Shown here: piece by piece, positions 57,530 through 64,000 of the stretch
How the letters are laid out: each line of letters opens with the position of its first letter
Position numbering within the stretch: the stretch's first letter is position 1
The notes under the pieces: model-generated
Databases searched by the model: none
Told to the model about the DNA's origin: nothing
What the model saw: the letters and a program-made list of their open reading frames with translations, nothing else
Made by a program: the position numbers and the translations under genes
DNA from: Oleidesulfovibrio sp047973035
GTDB lineage: Bacteria; Desulfobacterota; Desulfovibrionia; Desulfovibrionales; Desulfovibrionaceae
Assembly: GCF_047973035.1 (NCBI RefSeq)
Contig: NZ_JBKEBF010000018.1
Coordinates: forward strand, 1-64,000
Direction of reading: 5' to 3'
Length of the DNA: 64,000 nt

Positions 57530-59242
57530 ATGTTAAAGCGCTGGGAAGACTCTTTTTTACAATGTGGCTTACCATGGAGTGACTCTGACTCGTTTACAGA
57601 GCCCCTTTCCATTACCACACTCGATGAATTGCGAGACTTTCTTGACGTAGTACATATTAAACACTGCTTACTCAAACCTTTTTTCGAGCAAAAAGACTAC
57701 CCGCTTATTGATTCTAGAGAACTTCTACCTTCATTTGAGGGTGATCTTATCGAATACAAGAACCTGCCCGGTTTCTGCATGGTGGCGTTCGCACGTCCGA
57801 CCAACTATTTTCAAGAAATTTTCCAGTACGACAAGTTGCATAGCCTGCTCGATGTAACAGGCCGTGCAGAAGGGCAAGCCTGCCCTCTTGAAAACAACAT
57901 CATTATTCAAAATACAGCAACTATACAGAACAGGCTTCCCAAGTACCTGCATGACGCATACCGTCTACAATTCAGCAAAACCGACGTCTCGCTGCTGGAC
58001 AATTATCCTGCGCTGATGCCCTTCCTGCTTGATATGGACCGGGGGCAAGTTCTGGCTCAGGATAGCTTTGGTTTCTTTCACCTTGCAGGGGTATACGCAT
58101 CATTCCCCTCTGAACTGGACTCTGAAATAAAGCGCTTTGGCTTGCACATAGGTAAATTTGCTGTCGGGGACAACGAGCAGTACGAACGCAACAGGTTGTT
58201 TGTATACCAGTTTCTTATGGAGCTATATGGGTTTCCGATTGTTTCTGAACGTCGTACCTCCAGCGCCCTTTTTGCGCGTAAGTTACATAAGTTAGGTGAG
58301 AAGTTCATGGTGCGCGTTCTCGGTCAGACTGACAGAACAATCACTACGATCAAAAATTCCGCTCACCAACGCCGCTACCCCACGGTTGATAAAATAGCCC
58401 TGGTTCAGGTCGACCCCGAACAGACAGAGGCCATTGAACGCCTTCGTGACGGCGGCTTCTTCGTGAACCTTAAGCGGCGAATCATCATACTCAAGGTTAC
58501 GTATCGTCAGCATAAATTTAACGCCGATAACGTGCGTCAGGAGCGCGCCCTTTCTGTAGAAAAACAGGAAGTAATTCATCCGCTTACCGGTAAAACTATC
58601 AGCGACCTGAACATAATTAAAGATACCAGCAACATGTTCCTGCGACTGAACGACATAGTCCGTGGCGAATATTCGGGCAGAATCATCTACAAACGTAACG
58701 AGTTGATTGAAAATACCGATACAGATGAAAAGCGTCTGAAATTTCTGTACGCATGGCTTTCCAAGCACCAGAGGCGGATTATCGGCTACAGCGATGATTT
58801 TTATGCGAACGTTGTAAAAGTGCTGGATAACTACCTGCTTTCGCCTGACAGATACGAAGTATTTGGCAGTATGCATGAGTTATATCAGGAAGTATGGTCT
58901 AAATACAGCTACATTCAGCAGGCACGTAAAGTACGCTACCTTGAAGATATTCAGGACCGGGTATATAAGGGGGAACGGATTTCATACGGTAGAATGCTGC
59001 GCGAAGCTGTTGAACTGCTGCGCAACCTGAAGTTCGAAATCGTAAGCTATTTCGACCAGCTGGTTGCCAGCGTTATCGCAATTGGCGAAGCGATGCTGAA
59101 TGACCGTTATCTGGTTAAAAATTATGTTGAAAAACGGGATGAAGAGCTGACAGACTATGGTAAAGACATAAAGCGCCTGTACGGCAAACTTGTGGCTCTC
59201 ATAGACGAGTTCAGGGCTATCCGTCGCTCACGTAAAGATTAA
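57530..59242 (+). CDS. Large hypothetical protein (570 aa)
   Basis: I do not recognise the family. The protein is soluble, with no signal peptide or membrane segment and no nucleotide-binding motif. The first 250 residues are mixed alpha/beta. The middle has repeated basic stretches (EKFMVRVLGQTDRTITTIKN; FFVNLKRRIIILKVTYRQHK). The last 200 residues are strongly helical and charged, with a coiled-coil look (KRDEELTDYGKDIKRLYGKL). Codon use is that of the host. It stands alone before gcvT, separated by about 69 bases. The helical C-terminus and basic surface could suit RNA, DNA or protein scaffolding; none is shown. Confidence 0.75.
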   Translation: MLKRWEDSFLQCGLPWSDSDSFTEPLSITTLDELRDFLDVVHIKHCLLKPFFEQKDYPLIDSRELLPSFEGDLIEYKNLPGFCMVAFARPTNYFQEIFQYDKLHSLLDVTGRAEGQACPLENNIIIQNTATIQNRLPKYLHDAYRLQFSKTDVSLLDNYPALMPFLLDMDRGQVLAQDSFGFFHLAGVYASFPSELDSEIKRFGLHIGKFAVGDNEQYERNRLFVYQFLMELYGFPIVSERRTSSALFARKLHKLGEKFMVRVLGQTDRTITTIKNSAHQRRYPTVDKIALVQVDPEQTEAIERLRDGGFFVNLKRRIIILKVTYRQHKFNADNVRQERALSVEKQEVIHPLTGKTISDLNIIKDTSNMFLRLNDIVRGEYSGRIIYKRNELIENTDTDEKRLKFLYAWLSKHQRRIIGYSDDFYANVVKVLDNYLLSPDRYEVFGSMHELYQEVWSKYSYIQQARKVRYLEDIQDRVYKGERISYGRMLREAVELLRNLKFEIVSYFDQLVASVIAIGEAMLNDRYLVKNYVEKRDEELTDYGKDIKRLYGKLVALIDEFRAIRRSRKD

Positions 59243-59311
59243 CTGCTCCGGACACACCACCACGCACTTACCCGCACGGCGAAAGCCGTACCAATCACAA
59301 GGAGAAAAACC

Positions 59312-60400
59312 TTGGCAGAACTTTTCCAAACCCCGCTAACAGCATGGCACCATGCAGCCGGTGCCAAAATGGCCCCTTTTGCAGGCTGGGATATGCCTAT
59401 CCAGTATGCAGGCATTATTGCAGAGCACCAGCACACCCGGAGTGCTGCTTCTATTTTTGACATCTGCCACATGGGAGAATTCCTGCTCAAAGGAGCTGGT
59501 GCACAACAGGCTCTTTCTAAAGTTGTCACGCACAACCTTGCGACTCTGGCAACAGGAAAATGCCGTTATGGATTCCTACTTAATGAACAAGGCGGCATTC
59601 AGGATGACCTCATCGTGTACTGCCTCGGTGAAGATGAATACATGTTGGTCGTAAACGGCGCCTGCACAGACAGCGATTTTTCCTGGATCAAACAGAATCT
59701 GCCTGCGGAAATAATGCTGGAAGATATTTCTAAAAGTACGGCAAAAATTGACTTGCAAGGCCCAAAGTCGATTGAAGCTCTTGAAAGCACTCTCGGAAAG
59801 AGTTTCAGAAGCCTCGGTTACTTCAATTTTGAAACTGTAGACATCGACGGCGAAAAAATGATTGTAAGCCGCACCGGCTACACCGGTGAACTCGGCTATG
59901 AGTTTTACCTGCCTGCATCAAAGGCCCTGCTTTTGTGGAAAAAGCTGCTTGAAAACGAGCACGTAAAACCCGCCGGACTAGGCGCCCGGGACACGCTGCG
60001 CCTTGAAGTAGGCTTACCTTTATACGGTCAGGATCTTGATGAAAAGCATACCCCCTCCGAAGCAGGGTATGGCATGATGTTAAAATCAGAAGCAGACTAC
60101 ATCGGCAAAGGTGCAGATAAGGAAATCCGCGAGCAGTTAGTTGCACTGACCATCCCCGGCAGACGCAGCGCGCGGCATCATGATCCGGTAACTCTTCCGG
60201 ACGGACAGGAAGTAGGCATTGTTACCAGTGGCTCTTTTGCTCCTTCTGTAGGCTGCGCAGTTGCTCTTGCCTATATAAAAAAAGAAGTTGCAGAACAGAC
60301 CAGCTTTCTGATTAAAGGTGCCAGAACTTCCCTTGAAGCAACACGTGCAGACCTACCTTTCTATAAAGAAGGCACTGCGCGCACCAAACTTCAAGGATAG
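59312..60400 (+). CDS. gcvT: Aminomethyltransferase, glycine cleavage T protein
   Basis: Transfers the aminomethyl carbon of glycine to tetrahydrofolate, releasing ammonia. It starts with TTG at 59312 behind AAGGAG. Family blocks are APFAGWDMPIQYAGIIAEHQ, FDICHMGEFLLKGAGAQQAL, VSRTGYTGELGYEFYLPASK, LGARDTLRLEVGLPLYGQDL and VTSGSFAPSVGCAVALAYIK. 362 aa is typical. gcvH and gcvP are not in the window. A terminator follows. Confidence 0.95.
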   Translation: MAELFQTPLTAWHHAAGAKMAPFAGWDMPIQYAGIIAEHQHTRSAASIFDICHMGEFLLKGAGAQQALSKVVTHNLATLATGKCRYGFLLNEQGGIQDDLIVYCLGEDEYMLVVNGACTDSDFSWIKQNLPAEIMLEDISKSTAKIDLQGPKSIEALESTLGKSFRSLGYFNFETVDIDGEKMIVSRTGYTGELGYEFYLPASKALLLWKKLLENEHVKPAGLGARDTLRLEVGLPLYGQDLDEKHTPSEAGYGMMLKSEADYIGKGADKEIREQLVALTIPGRRSARHHDPVTLPDGQEVGIVTSGSFAPSVGCAVALAYIKKEVAEQTSFLIKGARTSLEATRADLPFYKEGTARTKLQG

Positions 60401-60421
60401 ACCGTTTCCGATTGTTTTAGC

Positions 60422-60451
60422 AGGGCACGGTCAGACCGCGCCCTTTTTTTT
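60422..60451 (+). terminator. gcvT terminator
   Basis: Stem AGGGC(A)CGGT / ACCG(C)GCCCT with loop CAG and eight T. Confidence 0.85.
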
Positions 60452-60465
60452 CGTAACAGGTTATT

Positions 60466-61215
60466 ATGAAAACTTTTTTTCTGCCTCGGGAAGAATGGGG
60501 CGAAACATGCACCATTACCGGCAGCGAAGCGCAACATATTTGTAAAGTGTTGCGCATGCATGCCGGAGAACAGATTAGAGTATTGGATGGGCAGGGAACT
60601 GAAGGGACCTTTGAAATTACCTCGGTATCCAAACAAAATGTTGGCCTGCGACAGATTAGCGTAACTAGTCACCCTGTCCCGGCACATCAGGCGTACATTG
60701 CCATCGGTTGGGGAAAATCTGTCCGTCGAAGCTGGATTTTCGAAAAAGCAGTGGAATTGGAAGCTGCCGGCGTATGGCTTTGGGCCGCAGACAGAAGCCA
60801 GTCAAAAGTACCAGAAGAGGCAAAGGAAAACTGGCAGGCGCAATTGGTAGCGGGAGCCAAACAGTGTGACAATCCTTGGCTACCGGAACTAAAAACATTG
60901 CCTTCGGGTGTGACCTCAGTAGTTGAAGCAGCAGAATCCTTTGACCAGTGTTTCTTTCTGTGGGAAGGACATAAAAAAGAAGAAATGCTCTCAACAGAGC
61001 ATCTTAAAAAACCGGGGAAAACGTTATTTATCATCGGACCTGAAGGCGGTTTTTCAGAAGCTGAAGCAAAGCTTCTGAAAAAAGGCGGAGTTACGCCTCT
61101 AAGCCTCGGAAACAGAATTTTGCGTTGGGAAACAGCCGCCCTGCTCTGCCTTGGTCTGCACTTCTGGAGCCATAAGTCATCATCGGAGATGTCCTCTGTT
61201 ACCTTTGATTCCTAA
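60466..61215 (+). CDS. rsmE: 16S rRNA m3U1498 methyltransferase RsmE
   Basis: SPOUT-knot methyltransferase acting on 16S rRNA U1498. The N-terminal PUA-like part (TITGSEAQHICKVLRMHAGE) is followed by the catalytic knot: FIIGPEGGFSEAEAKLLKKG and LSLGNRILRWETAALLCLG. The C-terminal tail is short. 249 aa is normal. The end overlaps the rarA frame. Confidence 0.93.
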   Translation: MKTFFLPREEWGETCTITGSEAQHICKVLRMHAGEQIRVLDGQGTEGTFEITSVSKQNVGLRQISVTSHPVPAHQAYIAIGWGKSVRRSWIFEKAVELEAAGVWLWAADRSQSKVPEEAKENWQAQLVAGAKQCDNPWLPELKTLPSGVTSVVEAAESFDQCFFLWEGHKKEEMLSTEHLKKPGKTLFIIGPEGGFSEAEAKLLKKGGVTPLSLGNRILRWETAALLCLGLHFWSHKSSSEMSSVTFDS

Positions 61216-62431
61216 AAAGCAACCATTGCCCGAAATGATCCGCCCCGACAACCTCGAAGGATTTGTCGGGCAAAGGCATATACGCGACAGAGTGCGGGCA
61301 TTGATGAACGCAAAGCGTCTGCCCAGCCTGTTGCTGTTCGGGCCTCCCGGCTGTGGAAAATCCACACTTGCATTGTTGCTGGCTAAAAATACCGGAAAAA
61401 AATTCGTCCGGATCAGTGCCCCCGAAGCCGGACTTCAGCAGTTACGCAAATCTCTTGCCGGTGTCGATATTCTTGTTCTTGATGAACTCCACCGTTTTTC
61501 CAAAGCACAGCAGGACTTTTTCCTGCCTGTGCTTGAGAGCGGCGAAATCACGTTACTGGCGACCACAACGGAAAACCCTTCTTTCAGCGTAACACGCCAG
61601 CTCCTTTCCAGAATGCATGTACTACGCCTGAAGCCTCTGGCAAACGGCGAATTGTTTGATCTGGCAAAAAAAGGAGCAGAAGCACAGGGGTTGGCTCTGC
61701 AGGAAGACGTTTGCACCCTTCTTGCCGGAGTTGCTCACGGCGATGCACGTACACTACTCAACCTTGTTGAATACATAGCAAATCTCCCTGAAGACAAACA
61801 AACTTTTGATGCTGTAAAAGCAGCTCTGCCGGAGCTCATCACCCGTCACGACAAAGGGGGCGACAGTCATTACGAACTTGCATCAGCCCTTATCAAGTCT
61901 ATCAGAGGTAGTGACCCTGATGCAGCCCTTTACTATCTGGCTTGCCTGCTGGAAGGAGGCGAAGACCCGCGCTTTATTTGCCGCAGGCTTATCCTTTCTG
62001 CTTCTGAAGATGTCGGCCTTGCCGACCCGCAAGCTTTACCGCTGGCAGTTTCCTGTCAGCAGTCTGTCGAGTTCGTCGGGATGCCCGAAGGCTTCATCCC
62101 GCTGGCAGAAACCGCCGTGTATCTGGCTTTGGCACCCAAAAGCAATTCATCTTATGCCGCGTACCTAAACGCAGCAAAGGAAGTTAAATTAAACGGCCCT
62201 CAGTCTGTTCCTTTGCACTTACGCAACCCGTCCTCTAAGCTGCATAAAGACTGGGGATACGGCAAAGGGTACCTCTATCCGCACAACTATCCTGAGGGTT
62301 GGGTAGAGCAAAACTATATGCCTGAAGGACTGCAGGAACGCGTCTTTTACCAACCCAAAGAAAATGGTCATGAAGGTCGCATGGTCACTTGGTGGCGCAG
62401 GCTGCGCAGAACAAAACGTAACAACAGGTAA
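61205..62431 (+). CDS. rarA: Replication-associated recombination ATPase RarA (MgsA/YcaJ)
   Basis: AAA+ clamp-loader-like protein working at stalled replication forks. LPEMIRPDNLEGFVGQRHIR is followed by Walker A LLLFGPPGCGKSTLALLLAK, Walker B DILVLDELHRFSKAQQDFFL, sensor LLATTTENPSFSVTRQLLSR, and the C-terminal MgsA domain (IKSIRGSDPDAALYYLACLL; LHLRNPSSKLHKDWGYGKGY). The exact start is uncertain: TTG at 61205 fits the family N-terminus and overlaps rsmE by 11 bases; the ATG at about 61247 is a late alternative. Up to 408 aa. Confidence 0.92.
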   Translation: MIPKKQPLPEMIRPDNLEGFVGQRHIRDRVRALMNAKRLPSLLLFGPPGCGKSTLALLLAKNTGKKFVRISAPEAGLQQLRKSLAGVDILVLDELHRFSKAQQDFFLPVLESGEITLLATTTENPSFSVTRQLLSRMHVLRLKPLANGELFDLAKKGAEAQGLALQEDVCTLLAGVAHGDARTLLNLVEYIANLPEDKQTFDAVKAALPELITRHDKGGDSHYELASALIKSIRGSDPDAALYYLACLLEGGEDPRFICRRLILSASEDVGLADPQALPLAVSCQQSVEFVGMPEGFIPLAETAVYLALAPKSNSSYAAYLNAAKEVKLNGPQSVPLHLRNPSSKLHKDWGYGKGYLYPHNYPEGWVEQNYMPEGLQERVFYQPKENGHEGRMVTWWRRLRRTKRNNR

Positions 62432-62439
62432 GTTACAGC

Positions 62440-63087
62440 ATGGCAATTCGGTACAGTATCATCACTCCCAGTCGCGGAGACCGCCCTAATGCCTTAATTC
62501 AAGCTCTTACCAGCGTTCTTACGTCAGCTGATCATGGCGGTATTCCCGCGACTGAATATGAAGTTCTTGTCGGGTTTGACGGCGTAAAAGGTCCGCAGGT
62601 TTTAGTTGCTCCGCAAATCAGGTACTACAATTTTCCCGCTGACAATGATTTCGGAAACGGCATCCGCAACGGCTTGTTAAAAGCAGCTAAAGGCCAACGA
62701 ATTCTGTTTGTTGATGATGACAATGCGCTAACACTAACAGCTTTTAATACATACGAAAAACACTGTGGCATAGAAATGTTGATATCCAGAATCGATGTCA
62801 GCCGTGCTCATGATAAGCTTTGGTTGCCAGTGATTGAAGACGGAGTTGAACCCATTCGCCAGTCAAATATAGACCCGCTTTGTCTGTGCCTGACAAAGGA
62901 GCTCGTAGTCACGCGCTGCGGCGGCTGGCAAGGAAAAGGATATCAGGCTGATTACGTTAACATGTTCCGTTATTACAGACGTGCTAAAAGCTTGAAGTTA
63001 ACGGACGAAGTAGTCGGTGTTTACGATGTAGGCAGAGGGCTTGATGAGAGCGGCCTAAATTTCCGCCAGCAAGCACTTATCTCATAA
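62440..63087 (+). CDS. Glycosyltransferase-like protein, GT-A fold (215 aa)
   Basis: The N-terminus (IRYSIITPSRGDRPNALIQA) and LFVDDDNALTLTAFNTYEKH (DDD metal-site-like) match family 2 glycosyltransferases, but the protein is short. It ends soon after the fold, so the acceptor part is minimal. It lies eight bases after rarA on the same strand. It could act on LPS or another envelope glycan; donor and acceptor unknown. Confidence 0.7.
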   Translation: MAIRYSIITPSRGDRPNALIQALTSVLTSADHGGIPATEYEVLVGFDGVKGPQVLVAPQIRYYNFPADNDFGNGIRNGLLKAAKGQRILFVDDDNALTLTAFNTYEKHCGIEMLISRIDVSRAHDKLWLPVIEDGVEPIRQSNIDPLCLCLTKELVVTRCGGWQGKGYQADYVNMFRYYRRAKSLKLTDEVVGVYDVGRGLDESGLNFRQQALIS

Positions 63088-63106
63088 AAACACAGGAAAA
63101 ATAACA

Positions 63107-63652
63107 ATGAATAAAATAATTCTGCTTCTTATCTGCTGTACAAGTGTCATGCTGACCAACGGTTGTGCAGTTTACAAGGCTTCTGTAGACGAACGGCCTG
63201 TTAAAACAATCTATAATGATGAGGTAATTACAGCCAACATCATGTCTTCCTACCTGCAGGATGACACACAGAAAATTCTGGATATTTCTCCTGCTTCTTA
63301 TAAAGGAGATGTATACCTTGTAGGTGAATATTCGACTGAAGCGCAAAAGCAGAGAGCTATAGCCATTGCCAGAAAAACATCTGGAGTACGATCCGTCACG
63401 TCATTTTTACTTCCTAAAAAGGTCAATGATACATGCGGTACTACAGACAATCTGGAAATTCAGGCCCGTGTAGACTCAAAGCTGATAGGTGACAGCAGTA
63501 TCTGGTCCACAAATGTTGACGTAAAGACCGTACAGTGCAACGTAGTGCTTCTTGGAATCGTCGGCAGTCAGGCCGAAGTAACAAAAGCTATTGCGCATGC
63601 GCGAAGTGTTCCAGGGGTACGTAGCGTTCGCTCTTATCTGCGTGTAAAATAA
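63107..63652 (+). CDS. BON-domain lipoprotein (181 aa)
   Basis: A signal peptide with lipobox MLTNGC (Cys at residue 20) precedes two BON domains: ITANIMSSYLQDDTQKILDI with GDVYLVGEYSTEAQKQRAIA, and EIQARVDSKLIGDSSIWSTN with VVLLGIVGSQAEVTKAIAHA. The layout equals DolP/YraP of E. coli, an outer-membrane lipoprotein that helps envelope integrity. It follows the glycosyltransferase gene by 19 bases. Confidence 0.88.
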   Translation: MNKIILLLICCTSVMLTNGCAVYKASVDERPVKTIYNDEVITANIMSSYLQDDTQKILDISPASYKGDVYLVGEYSTEAQKQRAIAIARKTSGVRSVTSFLLPKKVNDTCGTTDNLEIQARVDSKLIGDSSIWSTNVDVKTVQCNVVLLGIVGSQAEVTKAIAHARSVPGVRSVRSYLRVK

Positions 63653-63682
63653 TTGCAACACATAGCGACTGACCAGAGGGAT

Positions 63683-64000
63683 ATGATGAACTTGGAGAAT
63701 CCACTTCTCTATGGAGATTACTGTACGCCGGATGGGAAATCCGGCTTTTTCTCTTCGCTGTTTCCAAGCATCAGCTTTTATACCCGCATGGCGTTAACAG
63801 TTCGTCATGCAGCCGCGCTGAGCAAAAAAGACCTGTACGACAGTTCAGAATGGGTACAAAGTAGTTTGCGAATCGTTAACGCACTGGAAAAGGCTGGCGG
63901 TTCAATCTGCATTGAAAACTCCGAAGCCATTAACACTATCAAAGGGCCGTGTGTTTTTATTGCAAATCACATGAGCACACTAGAAACCTTCGTTTTACCC
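63683..64000 (+). CDS. PlsC-like lysophospholipid acyltransferase, truncated by window edge
   Basis: Open frame from 63683 (ATGATGAAC; the second ATG at 63686 is better spaced from AGAGGG) to the window end, 106 codons with no stop. The start of the acyltransferase domain is visible as GPCVFIANHMSTLETFVLP, with the NH-x4-E form of the NHx4D motif. Such enzymes acylate lysophosphatidic acid or lipid A-like acceptors. The C-terminal half lies outside the window. It is 30 bases after the BON lipoprotein gene. Confidence 0.75.
   Translation, partial: MMNLENPLLYGDYCTPDGKSGFFSSLFPSISFYTRMALTVRHAAALSKKDLYDSSEWVQSSLRIVNALEKAGGSICIENSEAINTIKGPCVFIANHMSTLETFVLP

Noticed and set aside
1..64000. CRISPR array
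   Set aside because: No regularly spaced direct repeats were seen anywhere in the window.

Overview
The window comes from a Gram-negative, Desulfovibrio-like sulfate reducer (Desulfovibrionaceae is my best guess; genus not resolved). Evidence: a one-piece tmRNA with tag ANNDYEYAMAA, an LL-diaminopimelate aminotransferase, a selenium-type YedF protein, and a full outer-membrane toolkit (MsbA, LptF/LptG, LolA, LpxL-type acyltransferase, Mla transport).

Region 1 (1 to about 10.7 kb) is a GC-richer integrated element, cut by the left window edge. It carries phage/ICE-like genes on the minus strand (a PD-(D/E)XK nuclease with an in-frame amber stop, a small unknown, a sigma-like HTH protein, another unknown). 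Next comes a self-contained three-gene cassette on the minus strand: a LexA-like winged-helix protein, a 262-aa protein starting Met-Gly, and a 700-aa QueC-like PP-loop enzyme. It has its own promoter/operator and terminator. The right part is a plus-strand module: small ORF, DUF2924 protein, large serine recombinase, HTH protein. A group II intron with a frameshifted reverse transcriptase sits just past that module's terminator. The QueC-like cassette is the best candidate for an undescribed, probably defensive, system.

Region 2 (10.8-18.5 kb) holds ssrA, an unknown gene, a three-gene signalling operon (hybrid kinase with HPt, HD-GYP response regulator, REC-histidine kinase) and two tRNA-Met(CAT) genes.

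Region 3 (18.5-45.9 kb) is core chromosome: envelope biogenesis (uppP, lptFG, lolA, msbA, two acyltransferases, lapA/lapB-like), cell division and DNA maintenance (ysxC, ftsK, xerD, mutS), translation (efp, rluB-type), lysine and folate synthesis (dapL, folK, lysA), aroQ, mgsA and a DHH-CBS-tRNA nucleotidyltransferase fusion.

Region 4 (45.98-47.13 kb) is a small regulatory island: an S24-peptidase CI-like repressor, four related 16-nt operator-like sites, and a 53-aa zinc-ribbon-like protein behind one of them.

Region 5 (47.1-64 kb) is core again: an Mla-type lipid transport operon, a glycosyltransferase, tRNA-Leu(GAG), secG, tpiA, rimI, a Nudix hydrolase, suhB, a GAF protein coupled to mreB, a 570-aa unknown, gcvT, rsmE, rarA, a glycosyltransferase-like gene, a BON lipoprotein and a truncated PlsC-like acyltransferase at the right edge.
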